Shown here: positions 9,951-23,087 of the stretch, piece after piece
Layout: each line of letters opens with the position of its first letter
Numbering within the stretch: the stretch's first letter is position 1
Source of the DNA: Gracilariopsis chorda
Taxonomy: Eukaryota; Rhodophyta; Florideophyceae; Gracilariales; Gracilariaceae
Length of the DNA stretch: 64,000 nt
Assembly (NCBI GenBank): GCA_003194525.1
Contig: NBIV01000056.1
Location: 1 to 64,000 of the forward strand
Reading direction: 5' to 3'
Position numbers and translations under genes: made by a program
The notes under the pieces: generated by a model
Told to the model about the DNA's origin: nothing
What the model saw: the letters and a program-made list of their open reading frames with translations, nothing else
Database searches by the model: none

Positions 9951-12612
9951 CCACTTGGCTCACTATCCTACAGACACCTGGGCGATGATATCATTGATCC
10001 CCCTAGTTCTGAGCGTTATCTTCGGTTCCTTCTCTGTAAGGAGACGTAATATTTCCTCACCTTCTACTATTGTATTGCCATGCCCGGAACTGGGAGTGCC
10101 CTGAAAGATGTTCACTATCCTTCCTCGTTAAAGATGAGCCCAGCTGAGTAGAGTTCTCCCAAGAGTGGCACGACTATGTCAGTTTGTAAGACCGAGGCCT
10201 CCCGTCGTGACTTGCACAGGGAGGGTGAGGCAATAATCGGGTATCCGCAAGAGCGATGTATGGGGGTGGTTGTCCTCTAGATAGGTGACGTTTCCACGTT
10301 AGTGGAACACGCAAACACGAGCCGTGGGTAGCAGAAAGGCCATCCTGTAAAGAGAAAAGAAAGGGGGAGCTGAGTGACGAGTGTTGTGGCAAAGACTAAT
10401 GGCAGTGCCGGTAAATAAACCTTATACAAGGCGAAGACCAAGACGGTTGGAATAAGAATCCGAATACTCCGGTCTTTTAGATGACCAAGAGGGTTAGACC
10501 TTCCATATGCAACGGTGCTTTCCTCCAAGGAAAAGTAGAGAACACACGAAGGCAGTGAGGTCTAGATCCAGTTCTCCAGGTTGGGGTCACTTGTTGTGGA
10601 AGGTTTACTGGTGCAACGGCAACTCGCCAGCACACTAAGTACTAACCATCCCAGAAATGGGTGTAAAAATAATAGATAGAATTAATTAAATTACTCCACA
10701 TTGGTGGTTCAGGTCCACAACTGTGGCCAACCGCCAATTGACTCTTCCGTGTCCCACGTGTCAAATCCACTATTAGTGGTCGTAGTTCATGCAAAGACTA
10801 CATTACCGAAACATTCGGTAAATCAACCAAGTACCAAGAATCCTTCCCTGAGGGCATTTCACTTCAATTAGTAAGTCTTTGGACCATCCGAAACCCTCAA
10901 TATGTAGTAGGTACCCCTTGTGATCATCTTGAGCGCTACGCCGAGGCGCTGGAGTACAAGGTTTTCTCCAGCTTCCATCTCTACTAAATCATAGTACTGA
11001 ACCGAATAGACCGACATGCTATATTCGTCGTAGAGCTCTCAAATAATGGTGGTTGCGTCTGGTTTGGACATACTCGGGCGTTTGAAACGATGTTGCTGGA
11101 ATCACCTGGTGCCATCGCCAGATATTATATAGACACAGAAATACCCTAAGAGGTACAATATCGTTTGCCCAGCAGTTCCTTCATGCCAGGGATGAGTCCC
11201 ATAACAGGTTATTATAAGTTGTTGGTTAGACCTAGTATGCAGAGCTGGAGGTTATGTATATTGAAAAATTGTCTACAAAAGACCCAATTTTCGTGGCCTC
11301 CAAGCCAACTTCGGCCAGACAACTTCTCTTCCCTTTCGCGAACCCACCTTCTCTTAGAGCTGTCTGCTCTTCCTTGCCTCCAGCAATACTCTACCCCACT
11401 TTCCACCCATAACTGTGCGGGTCGATCTCCTGCACATTCGGAGAGACTCGGCTGCCTTGGTCTGTTACGAGACCAGCCTGCGTATCGAAAACAACTACAT
11501 AGCGTCTACCGGAACTCAACTGTTGGCTAGGAGCGTTACCAAGTCTACTCCAAGGCAAGCACCAGACTTAAGGTCTTGGTCATGCGTGTTCGGTGAAGAC
11601 GTTCATATCTATATTGCGCTAGGCCCAAGGTTTTGTTTGCGCATATTTTGTAACTGTGGTTCTTCTCTATCGCTACTAGTGTTCCACTGTACTTTATACG
11701 CTTCTACCAACATCTGTTACTGTCTTGCCCTAGTCTGGGCCGTGCATTTCTCGAGCCTGTCACTACAATGTTCGCGTTCCTATTGATATCTTTCTGTCTA
11801 CTATCGATTGACATTGGAAGCCTGTGTTGGTTCTCTCGCGTTACAAATCTATTTCCGATCTAACCTTCGGCAAAGATTGGCACAAAAAAGGCTGTTGTCG
11901 ACCGGTGTCGTGGAATCGTGCAACATGGCGCTCAGAGAAACTATGACCACAAACACTTCCGCCTACAGATTCTACAGATTCTGTATGTTGTCACATAGAG
12001 GTAAGAAGAGAAGTATTTGCCCTTTTTTTACGCATAAATGTGTCTCCTCAAACCACTAACCTTTTCTTCAACCCAAAAAAAACAGTATTGCTGTTGTTTT
12101 CACCACTATCCATACCATCACTGGTATCCTATAACTTTCGTGCTGCTCAGGGTTGCCATTCAATCTTCGCTTTTCTCATTCATTCGACAGCCAATGCATA
12201 CCTGGCATTACCATGCGCAGCTTATGTCCTTTTTCCCAACGATTTTACTGCCAATCTTGCTACTTGTCTTGAAGCATTGCAAAAAATTTGCCTTCTTAAC
12301 GATATTGTCGCTGTCACGCTTAAAGGAAAACGTTTTTGTATAGTGTAAGCTCATGCAGATAGTTCGCTGTTCCGAATGATAGAAAAACATGTGGATATTG
12401 ATGTCTTGATCAAATTCGTCCTCACAGCTCTCTTTTTCATAATCCAGAACTATCCCAAGCCACCTTGTCGTAGTATGAAGCAAATAAAGTACTATCGCTA
12501 TGGTATACATCGTCTTATCGTTCATGAACCGTCCTGGAGGCGGTAACTACTAAATAGCGACTACTCACAGTTTGCACTTGAGCTTCCCATACCGCAATAT
12601 CTCTTCTTCCAC
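9951..12612. other. No gene recognised; possible remainder of GypA-1 LTR and decayed DNA
   Basis: Open frames here are short and show no domain I can name. A 21-base purine run (about 10,350-10,370) resembles a polypurine tract and could mark the edge of another lost element. From roughly 11 kb the sequence becomes AT-richer and looks like old, unconstrained DNA. Confidence 0.5.
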
Positions 12613-12972
12613 GAACTGCTTCCTAGTTTCCTAGAAACCCGATGGAAGATTGACAATGAGTCTCCCTTTCAACATACAATATCTGGCAGAGGTTGGAAAC
12701 CATTACTAAACTCGGTGGATCTCTTGGGACTTGGAATCGCGTATTTAAGAAGGAAGAATGTTACACAGGAGCTTTACGGCGCATCTTGGATTACACCAAG
12801 CACACTTTCAGAATGGCTTGACTACAAGATGCATGTACTTTCTGTTGTCGTTGAAATTTTAAAGTGGAATGACTCCCGTACTGAATGGCCCAGTGAACAA
12901 GAAATGAAATAATCTGCAGAGCTGTTGGAATGTCATTGTGAGTACAGCTATGTGCTGCGCGGGTGTTTTCAG
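12613..12972 (+). pseudogene. PIF/Harbinger-like DDE transposase, N-terminal fragment
   Basis: About 120 codons resemble the region ahead of the catalytic core in Harbinger-type (DDE superfamily 4) transposases. Recognisable are WKPLLNSVDLLGLGIAYL, a helix-turn-helix-like TPSTLSEWL, EWPSEQEMK, and after an in-frame TAA (12910-12912) SAELLE and LRGCF, which in relatives leads into the first catalytic Asp. A TGA follows CFQ and the core itself is not found downstream. Truncated and non-functional. The assignment rests on recalled family patterns. Confidence 0.5.
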
Positions 12973-14753
12973 TGACGGGTGGTGCGAGGTTCATATTTGT
13001 TAGATTACATTATTTTCTATTAAGGTGGGCCACGCATCCTATTCACATGCTGTGAGATCGAGATGGCCAACAATGCTTCTCTATAATCGCCGCCATAAAC
13101 GGCCTTATGGAAGGCTTCCAGTTATGCTTTCCCCTTCATCTTTTGTTCTTTCTCACTGAAATATGCATTTTTGTCTCCATAGAACCTGTTTTTTGCGCTC
13201 TGATGGCACTTACTACTACTACTACCACATTTCGCACCCCTGAACCTCCTGGAGGTTCGTTATCCAACCTCTTTCGATTCGGAACGTTCCGAGTTGTCCG
13301 AATCCGCGCGTTTTCAGACACTAAACAAAAACCAATTCGGCACAATTTCGGAACGCCCTGTCCACCCAAAACAACCTGCGAAGACTATTACAGTGCTTCT
13401 TCCGACACTGCCACGTACGTCCTGAACGTCTCTAGGTGCAGAGGTTGTACGCGCGCGCACCTTCCTCTGCACTAGTGTTCAACCAAAATGGCACCGACTC
13501 AGGCTCGTAGCAGAGTTGGCACGGGTACGCACGCTTTACCTTGCCCGGGCGTTTATCCGAACTGAAATTTGTCCAGCTCCTCGATCCGCAACAATACCCA
13601 AACACGTTTGTAGGCCACTTCATCCCTCGAACGCCCATCTAATATATCAGATCGAACTGCCTCCTGCTTCAATGCTTTCTCAAGCTACCGCATCTAATTC
13701 TACGTCTTTGGTGTCTGCATCTACCTACCCTGAGCCTTCCCACATACCCACTCCGCGTTGTGGCGAGCTTGTCGCTCTCCGTTGCTGCATTGGTTCTGCC
13801 GCGCGGCTGCGTGGCGTTGCGCGCAGTGCGCGCTTGAGAAGTGCGCCGTCTCGCTGACGGCACCGCCGATGACGCATCGCTTGTCGATGTGTAGCCCCAG
13901 TCGTTCGCGCCCGACAACAACGACAACGAAGAAAATGACGAACAAGGCTCCTGTTACGCGCGGTTCTAGGATTTCGACCCACGCGGGGGCAACGCCCGTC
14001 CGCAGGACAAGCTGGTCAAGGAGGAGGTCTGGGCCGCCACCTGCACCGCCACTACGCAAAAAATGAAGTTCACCATCCAGGCCCAGATCGATGCTGTGCT
14101 CGACCTGCTGTCCGAATTGTACTCGTAGAAGTGCCGTTACTTGGAACAGCGCAACAAGGAGCTAACAAATTGCAAGTCACTGCCATCCATCTCCAAGCAT
14201 CTGTAAGTGGAACCAGCAGATCATGTATCTTCATAAGTCTTCAAAGATGCACCGATCGCAGATTTCCAACCCGCTTCCCATTTTTGGGGCACTTCTCAAG
14301 CGCACGTTGCACTCGCGCTCCTTGTGCAAATCTTGTATCCCCGCTGGTGGTGTTCAGAGACTAAGGAAAACAGATGTGAAGATGCAAGGTAACGTTTACT
14401 GTATCGCAATTTGGCAAAGTATAGTAATATGCGAAGAGATCAATGCAATGCAATCCAAAGTTCGTTGATGTATGAACACGCTCTGCCAGGTACTCAGCAT
14501 GCCTTTCATACTTAACTCCTTCCTACGGTTTCACGCTTACAGGTTTTCGGGTGAATCGGAGACGTACTAGGAGATCGTATTGCTTCTACTGCAGAATTTC
14601 TTCCAGGCCAACATCAGTAAGGTTTTGACGGTTTTCATCTTTCTCCTATTGGATCACATAGACGTCGCTTTCTACTGTTTTACTTCCAGAAAAAACTGTA
14701 CCCAAACCGCCGCAGAATTCACGCAGTTTCCTAAACTTGTACATGAAGTACTG
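12973..14753. other. No gene recognised; palindromes and possible left flank of a hAT element
   Basis: Two short perfect palindromes lie close together: an 8-bp-arm inverted repeat at 13242-13258 and the 12-bp CGGAACGTTCCG at 13280-13291, just after a short ACT trinucleotide run. A 10-bp match in inverted orientation links 13272-13281 with 16943-16952. Open frames at 13.4-14.1 kb occur in overlapping sets on both strands with no recognisable domain. Confidence 0.4.
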
Positions 14754-16704
14754 TCACGACTTCAGGAACAAGTTCCCGCCTCTGAGAACTTCATCATTAA
14801 GGTCACATAAGTGTTGTTGAACGGCCGAGTCACGACGCATGTTGTCCTTGAAATTGACAACCGCGGCTTCGATATCATTGATTTTGTCTTGACTCCGAGT
14901 GCAAAACAGTCTGGACCTCTGTGAGTTGACAATCGGAAAGAACTCCCGGGGCGTAATTTCGAAAGATTTTTTGGGATCGTTAGTAGAATTCGCGCTTCGC
15001 TTGGCGCATTTCTTGGGTTTCACTCAGCGGATAGCGCAGACAGCTTTAAATACGCCAAAAGAAAGACGGACGGAAGAATAGTAACGACCTTTCCTTTTTC
15101 GTTCTCGGATAGTGAGTTAAAGTCATTCAACACTTTCGAGCTTATTTCCACTAGGAAAGTTCGCACAGCAGTAGCATCCATGACATAGTTTCCACTCTCC
15201 GCAGCAATCTCGATCTCAGTCACTGTCTTTAACATCTCCATACCATACAATGGACCTTTGATGTCTCCTATGGTACGCAAATCGTCACAAAAAGCACGGC
15301 AATGACTTTTATGTTCACAAATAAGCATTTCCTTTCCCTGAATAGACCGAAAGCAAACGTCCACGCACGACATAAACCGGGAAACTCCAGACAGAAGCAC
15401 CCACCACACATTTGATGGAAACAAGATTGGATTAGTCGAAATATTTGCAATATACTCACAAACTCTCACTTGTTCTTGGAAAGCCAAGTAAGCACATTTT
15501 CCAACGACAGCCATCGTGTGGTTGCAACCAAGGGACATGTAGTTCTCATCTCACTCCTCAGATTTGTCTGCCTTCGGAGAAATGATATAAGGCGACAGAG
15601 AGTTGCATAAAACTGGTCCCGTAGCGACCTGGCGAGCACATCTTGAATGACTATATCTAAGTAGTGAGCCGCACACCAAATGCGGAAGAAACCATTCCCG
15701 GCCACTGCAGCAAAGTGGGTCACCGCACTCTGATACTTGCCAACCGTATTTGCAGCGCCATCTGTAGCGGCTGACAGTAGCTTTGCACCCCACCCCTTGC
15801 CAACTAAAGCATTCAAAGTAGTTACAATCACTTGGAAAATAGCCTGGCCAGTGTGAGATTCGTAAAAAGAAATGGCCAGAACATGAAGGTTAATGACCTT
15901 CCCATTCACACATAGACGAATGCGTACATCAATATATGCATTTCCATGATTCGTTGCTGTATCACAAGCAAGCGAAAAAGCCCAGCAACTACTATCACGT
16001 AGGATCTCTGCAATTCTCTGCAGGTTTATGACCACCTCCGCATGCACGTACTGAGACACCATTCGCTCTGACAATCCCAAGAGAGCAGCCAAACCCCATA
16101 CTGTTTTCGTAACTCTAGCGGATTCGTAAGCCTGGCGAAACGACATTCCTAAGAAAACATTTCCAATCGTCATTTTGAATTGCGAACCTTTGTTTACAGT
16201 TTCCCTGTAGATACCGTGATCAGACTCAAATGTGAACAGCCAGTTTCTTTTAACACGTTTTTGGTTTGCTTCATGAGCCAGAAACAAATCTCTTAATATG
16301 TTTTTCACTATTCTTGAGTCGATATTGAATGATAGTTTGTCATCTTGTCCAAAATGCACCTGAATGGTCTCTGTATACGGTACTTCAATGTCGAAGAGAA
16401 GTTTTTTTCCTTCATAAGATAATGCACGATACTCCTCTGATTTAGTATTGTGCTGGCTTCGAAGCTGTAGTAGGTAATTATCTGTTCGGAATGGCACACG
16501 AAAGATTTTATTCACTCGGAAAGAAGGATGCCATCCATTTAATTGTGCCTCGCGTCCAAATGTGATGCAGAAACGGCAAGAGACTGCATTCTTTGCTGCA
16601 GTTTGGAGATGCCGAGAGGTTGGGGTCAATTCAAACCTTATCTTATGTTTTGGATTGAATGAGACTGCTCTACGTCGTTGTGGCTTTGAAATGCGTTTTG
16701 GCAT
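14754..16704 (-). pseudogene. hAT-family transposase, frameshifted
   Basis: The first 412 codons (16704-15466) contain an N-terminal BED-like zinc finger (CRFC then a His-containing DNYLLQLRSQH region) and the RNase H-fold of hAT transposases: SLACDTATNHG with the first Asp, SAATDGAANTVG with the second, and RIWCAAHYLDIVIQ, the usual C-x2-H block. TTRWLSLENVLTWL closes the conserved stretch. Homology then continues in the frame 15538-15020 and again in 15023-14754, so at least two frameshifts separate the C-terminal dimerisation region. The protein would cut and paste its element. This type, with an extended N-terminal finger, is one I recall from oomycete genomes. Terminal inverted repeats are not securely placed. 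Confidence 0.82.
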
Positions 16705-16952
16705 GTTGGGAGTAATTTCAAGCAGAGATGATGGCAGAAGTGCGGATTTCGTATCACTCTCGTGTGTGCATTGGCTTGGTGTGTCTTGAGAGGATGTTTT
16801 TGAGCTTACATGAGCCTATATTTGGCACGAATTCCTCTTTGTTACCATTTGTATTGTGAGTTTTGCCATCCGGTTTTACGCGCCAATTTGGGCAAAATTG
16901 GGAAATGGATTCGGCACAAATTCGGCACATTTTGAAATGTGTCGAATCGAAA

Positions 16953-18941
16953 CACACCCCTTCGTTATTGTCGCTACAATATCTTTCACTTCTGCGCCTC
17001 GCTGGGGCTTGTCACTGACGCTACCTCGCGCTCTTGTGGCTCCTCGGCGCCTGCCATCGTCGTCATACTCGCACTCTTAGTTTACCCCTGCACCTGCCAC
17101 TGTCGCTACAGAAGCTTTGCGCTCTCCTGTGGCGTCCCATCTTTGACATCTTCTCGCATTGCAGCTAAGCACTCTGCTCATAGGTACGTCTTTTCTCGTG
17201 GTAAATCTGTAAACTGCTATCGTACTCATTGACTTAATCATTTTTGTAAATTAGGATTAGTGTAAGCTTTCTGTAAACCACATATGTATTGATTGAGACG
17301 CATTACACGCACTATAGTGAGGTCTGAGGGCATCCTTACGCCCGACCGCTATAACGCTAAAATGGTAAAAATCTAATTTATGGCGAGAGTTGTAGCGAGC
17401 TCGATAATGTTTTCTTTTCCGGCAGTGCCTCGCCAACGGCATTGGCAACGAGAAACACTTTCAAAACGTTAGAAATCTCGCTATATTGAGAGATTTACCG
17501 AGATTTTTGCAGGCGCCGCTAAACACAATTGAGCAGTAAAACACCAGGCCATATGGTCTTTTCTCTTCAAACGCAGGTCAACAACCGTGTTCATCTCCAC
17601 ACAAACAGAATTTTCTACCAAGATGCTCCTACATCTCCCAACAAACCACTCAAGAATGGCTACCTGAACCCCCTTAACGACCATTTTTGAGGAACCAACG
17701 CCACTGCAAACCGAACCTGCCGTCGCTTCGGGCCCCGCAATTTCCAAAGTGCATTGAGGAAAGCAACCTAAATGGTAAGCTTTTGATACAGTGCATGCAA
17801 AAATGGCAACCGTCAACCTCCCTGATGCTTGTATGAACGTATCGAGACCGAAGAACAGCGATTGGCATGCACAGCTCAAAACATAGTTTGATGGACTTCT
17901 TACTATGCTAATGCAAAACCATGCAGAGCTCAAAAATCGACACCAAATGGACGTTTGAAAAGCATGCTCTGGCCGTAGAGTATCTCAACAGTGCGCTAAA
18001 TGCATTTCGTTATGCCAGAAACTTCAGGGAGCGCTTCGAGTTGTTGAGTCGCATGAGATAAGTGGGAAGCCAACTGAAAAAGCAAAAATGCGATTTGCAA
18101 TAGGGTTCTACACTACTACAGCCATAAATATTTCACACTCCTCCGATGTGTGTCGCAATCCATACTATGCTATTGGCAAATCATTTTCGTTCCCTAAATC
18201 CTTTTACTGGCTAAGAACCTGGACTTTGGAGGTTGACCCAGCACCATCATTCGCAAAAAACCAGAAGCCCCTTGAGTTCTTGGACAGACGGATAATATTA
18301 GTGGATCAGTGCATTTCAAACTACTACAGTAAAAGACGAAAAACATAAGATTGCTTTAATACTCTCTGTAGCACCGTTGATTCTGAAGAGACCATTATGA
18401 ACGAAAAAAGCGAAGAACGAAAAGAAACTGAAATCTGAGGCAGCGTATGAGGAGGCCAGCCTCACATCAGCCTTGGAGTCATGGACCAAAGGATTTTCCG
18501 AGACCAGTAGTCCACCAATTAAAGCAGACAACGCTCGTGCAGAGTTCGATTGTGAGGGTGCACGCAAAGAGCCGATGTTGCAAAAGGACACCAGTACGCT
18601 TGAAGCCGTTATAATTTGTTTAATTATAACGATGAAGACGGCTTGCAGTATAAGAAGCACTCCAAATAAAGCGACACCGAAATCTGCTTCTGGAAGAAGA
18701 AAACGAAACGGGCAAAAAAAAACCAAGATGATTCTCATCAGAGTGATAAGTCAGGTTATCTATTTCTTTCTCATCATTGTGCGCAAGAAGACATTGTTCA
18801 ACATCGCAATGACCATAGCTGCCCATATGCCGTCAGATGATGTACTTTGTAACATTTGTTTCCCACTCTTGTCGCCCACGTCATCTGTATGATGACGAGA
18901 AAAGTCTGCAGTGGACTATGTTCCGCGTGGCGCTACACTAG
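16953..18941. other. No gene recognised
   Basis: Frames of up to 150 codons on both strands (for example 17481-17933 minus and 18473-18892 plus) show no known domain. The plus-strand stretch near 18,380-18,890 is Lys/Glu-rich with a hydrophobic centre, but nothing supports expression. A 12-bp-stem hairpin sits at 16921-16946 at the left edge. Confidence 0.4.
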
Positions 18942-20204
18942 TTATAGTGGAAATGCCTGAGCACCTGAGTCAACGCTTAATATCTTCTTTCCCCTGGTAG
19001 ACTCATCCCTATCCCGTTCTTCTACGATCACATTTTGTAAAATTGCACACGCTCGTACAAAACATTCCGTGCCCTCAGTGTGCCATAGGCGTGAAGGTTG
19101 AGATATTATGTGGCGACGACTGAGTAGAACAGCGTAGACACGTTCTGCGCTTTTCCTGAACGCTTCTTGTGATTTTGAAAAGAACTCCTCGCGCTTGGTT
19201 TTTGGTTTAGATATTATTTTCAGAAATTCACGATACAGTGGATATACCCTGTATACTACAGAGTAAAACAATCTATATCTCTTCCTGCTATAGGATACCA
19301 GGTTCTAAATGGTGGCCATATTCCAGCTTGGACATCCGCGCAAAGTGGGGAGCAGTATGGAATGTTTAAATCTTTCATCTCTCCAGGGAAGCCAAAGTTA
19401 CCGTTCCATATCCAAAGCCCTTCATTGCACACGCATTCTATACGTAGCTCTGGCGAGCCAAACTTGCCGATATTTTTCTTTTGATCTGCAAATACACCGC
19501 ACTGCAACTTTTACCTTGAGCAGTCCAAAGAATCAAGAGCACCCAGAAACCCGTACGAAGCGTGACGCTTCATAATATCTTGAACGTCGTCAGTATTTGG
19601 CCCACGCAGATACTGGTTTTTAAAGCGTTTGGAAACCGAACGAACAAATCTTCTCCGACATTCGTGTTGTGTCGACTCAGAAAGACGTTTGAATTCGGTC
19701 AATTAATCACCCTCGACGCCAAATCGAATTTGGTGAAGCGCAGCGATGAGCTTTTGAGGTTTTGTTGCTGATTTAATACCTACGCAGTTGGAAGTTTCCA
19801 GAAAGTATGAATGAACTTCCAAAACCCCGTCATAGACGCGGTTATATACGGCTCGCGGCATTCCAAATTTAGCACTCAAACTCCTCTTCAGAAAAGGCTG
19901 GACCGAACAATCCAGTTTAAGTGTTTATTTTCGAGCTGTTTAAAAAGTATGATTCATGAATGCAGCTTGCAAATAGTTGGCGTCCGATGTTGCGATTAGA
20001 GGCTCTGCCTAGTGATGAGCCGCCTCTTGTACGTTTCCTTAAATTTCGTCTGCGTATTCGCTTTTGAACACCTAGGACGGCAATAGTCATGGTAGTGAAG
20101 CATGCCACGATGGTGGCGTAAAGCTCACTTTCGAGGTCTATTTCTCTGCTCAAGCGCCTGTTATTGCAGAGAAGAGCAACAAACATAACAGTAAAAGTGG
20201 TCAA
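18942..20204 (-). pseudogene. PIF/Harbinger DDE transposase, decayed
   Basis: Read on the minus strand, the order matches Harbinger (DDE_Tnp_4) transposases. An N-terminal region contains SEEEF, TKPQKLIAALHQIRFG and RLSEST. The core follows: GFLGALDSLDC (first catalytic Asp), RIECVCNEGLWIWNGNFG, GEMKDLNI (second Asp region), VYPLYREFLKIISKPKTK, then EAFRKSAERVYAVL and PSRLWHTEG. At least three in-frame stops and several frameshifts break it (for example TAA before LTEFKRL near 19,702, and frame changes near 19,510 and 19,260). It would normally act with a small DNA-binding partner protein, which I do not find. Confident as a family, clearly dead. Confidence 0.85.
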
Positions 20205-21899
20205 CAGGCAGCTACCGCCGTAAATGACGTGTCTTATAGCTTTCTATAGTTTCGGCGGTCTACAGTCATCCAATGGATGTGATAAACGTTTGAAGAGATC
20301 TTTAGCGTTTTACCGTTTTACCATTTTACCATTTTACCGTTTTACCGTTTTAGCATTTGTCGGTGGAAAGCTCTTAGTCCTCTACTTTATTCTTAGTAGA
20401 AGCTGACTTATAGAATCAAAATAACCGAGAGAAGCAAATATGGCTTACACAAAGCGGGCTATGAAGAAGACAATATGTGAAGCTCCTCCACATCACTACA
20501 TAGGTACGAAAGTGATAAATCCAATTCATTTCAATCGTAGATATAATCCCCTCTTGAACTACTTTCGATACAGTGATTGGCAAAAGTTTAAGGTTCTTGA
20601 TGGCCGAGTGGGAGTGCGTTGAATCTTTATACCTTTTCTAGACGAGGACAAAGTCCCTCTCATGAGAGAGGTGTTTTGGGAACTTCTTGGTCTGTGCATT
20701 CTGATTTTCCTGGAATATTCTTCATAGAACGAGTATAATTTCAATGATCTCTAATGTTTCAGGCTAGCTCTCTCTTTGAAAGACAAGCTAAACTTCTACA
20801 CGCTGGAGGAGTACTCTTAGATAGTTGAGAACAATAGAATTCCAAAATGGATACCACTTTGGTGTGAATGAAGCTACTCAATGCGAACATGTCATTGATC
20901 TCTATACGTTTCGCATATTTCGTACTTCATCGGGCGAATTGATGTTCCATTCCGTGACGGAATCTGAGAACTTTAGGTTTGGCACGGGTAGTCACATCAT
21001 GGCAACTTCGAAAGTGAATGAGTGGTGCTTCAAGAACTCAGAACTTTTTTTACGAATGTTTACTTTTCGTTCTCGAGAGTCTAAGCCTAGCCTTAGGGAT
21101 TTCAAGCTGTGCCACGAACAGCACATTCACTTACGGGACGGGATTGACTTATCTCTCCCTGCTTCTTTATGTAATGGGCTGCATGCTCTCCATACTTCCG
21201 TTTGCCATGACTACTGTGAAAGGTTCTGGGGGTCAGAGAATGACTTCAATCAGTTTGGTATTCCTGTGCCGTGAATTCGAGATCTCTGTGATCTACAGAA
21301 ACATATTTTCCATTGCGATGCAAAGATACAAAAATTTCATGGGCGCGGTCACTCGATTCGTCTTACAGAAGTTGTTTACGATGCTTTTGGCGTGTTTCAA
21401 ATCACTTTGCATGGAACTGGAGGCATCTACCATACTTTAGCAACCAGTGCTGATTATGGTTGTATATGTGATTGTTTGGAGCCATATAGGCTGGTACTTT
21501 GCACGCATTTGCTGCATAAATGTGTTGTAGTGGTTCTGAGTTTTTTGAGATCACCAAAACCCAACACCTAGCCTTCAGTCCCCGTTGTTCCTGTAAAAGT
21601 CCTCGGCATTGTAATGATATGCATACCAAGCTTCGTAAACTTTGTGTTGAGGGGGATTAGATGGAATTGATAGTTATTGATTAGGCCTTTCAGCGCTAGG
21701 TCTTACCTTTCTCTTATTATACATAATCTCAAATAAAATTTCAAAATGCCTTTTTCCGCTGTTAGATGTGCACACACTATTTATCTACTCCAACATTTAA
21801 TTCTTTATATAGGTTGATATTCGTTTGCAGAGCACGAGGCCTCGGGCATGCATGGAACTTCCGTTGACCCTCCAATTACTCAAAATTTAGACATATGCA
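20205..21899. other. No gene recognised, apart from a short tandem repeat
   Basis: A plus-strand frame at 20825-21274 is the longest, but has no domain I know. The stretch may include the unrecognised 3' end of the neighbouring minus-strand Gypsy remnant. Confidence 0.4.
20308..20355 (+). repeat. 8-bp tandem repeat (TTTTACCR)6
   Basis: Six back-to-back octamers, TTTTACCG or TTTTACCA, the last being TTTTAGCA. A minisatellite-like array with no coding role seen. Confidence 0.9.
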
Positions 21900-21939
21900 G
21901 GAAATTTGAAACCCTAATGATTGTTCAAATACCATAGAA

Positions 21940-22870
21940 CCTAGAAGTAAACGGAGGGTATTTCACGGCTTTGCTCAGACTTACTTCTTGAGCTACCAGT
22001 ACTTTATCTCCTACCTGAAATTGCTTTTGCTTAGCAAGTCGTTGAGACTTTGAAGGCATTAGGGACCGTGCGGCTCTTTGACGCAAATCTGACTCTAATT
22101 CCATCGTATGATGTAATTCATCACTTCTTAGACTACAGAAGACGGATCATCTTTCGACCGGCGTTGGGGAGCACAACACAGCGATTCAAATGAAGAAGGT
22201 CCATTCATCAGATGAAGGCGCTTCTATTCATACAGTACCTACTTTAAAACTTCGTCTCATGGCTCTAGGCATTCTAAGGTGCTCTTCGCCCCAGATATCT
22301 TTAGAATGCTGATCATACGTTAGACTTTACCATTCGACATTGGTACATATGCCAGCACAGCTTTCCATGTGATTCCATGGCGTTTGCTGACCTTTGACAG
22401 AGCTTCTTACAGTAACACTAGTAGTACTATCAGAGATGACGATGCGAGGTGGGTCAAATGGTGCCATAATATCATCTTCTATACGTTCAAGCAATTTCTT
22501 CGCCATTGATGTCCGTGCGGCTTTCGCAATGGGTCACCCTGTTACATGCTTTACTCCCACGAAACTCAATCGATTGATCCGAACTGTCGTGGGTAGATGT
22601 CTGGCAACGGAATACACAATGTATGTAATAAGTCTGTCACGGTGCATTGGGGCGTATTTCTACACGTCTGGAAAATCTTTGACGACTGATACCCATCACA
22701 GCTGGTTACATACTCTGCAACATAATTGCATACTCATGGCTACCAGTGACATTCTAAAACAAATTTCTAGGTACTCTCAAGGTCCCAGCGTCCAATGTCA
22801 TCATGAAAGCTTCTTAAGATATTCGGACGGTTTCCTACCCCTGGTATCGCTAGAAGACCTTTCTTAGTCC
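21940..22870 (-). pseudogene. Integrase and C-terminal segment of the 22-26 kb Gypsy
   Basis: On the minus strand fragments of integrase are readable in changing frames: YVTSCDGYQ (zinc-finger cysteine region), PPRIVISDSTTS (second catalytic Asp), VSKRHGITWKAVLAYVPMSNGK (the block just before the catalytic Glu), then MELESDLRQRAARSLMPSKS and FQVGDKVLVAQEV, typical of the region entering the GPY/F module. Stops are frequent. The open frame on the plus strand at 22394-22867 is only the shadow of this integrase. Confidence 0.65.
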
Positions 22871-23087
22871 TGCAAAAGAAACTTTTATTCCATACCATAT
22901 AGTTCTTAGCGTTTGTATTTATCCTGGGACGATCGAGGGGATCCTAACTTTTCACTGTCAATATCAAGAGATAATTTTCTATATCAATAAGAAACCGTTC
23001 TAATTCTCCGAACAACGGCTTTTTTAAGGAAACTTTTGGTTCGGCTTCATCGCTCACTTATTCTGCAAATAAGTCTATCCCCTACAA

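Noticed and set aside
18316-18892. Opposing 140-codon frames with hydrophobic or Lys-rich content
   Set aside because: No domain and no homology; the two frames are mirror images on opposite strands. Too weak to call a gene.
22394-22867. 157-codon plus-strand frame
   Set aside because: It is the antisense shadow of minus-strand integrase fragments (SKRHGITW, VISDST) belonging to the Gypsy remnant.
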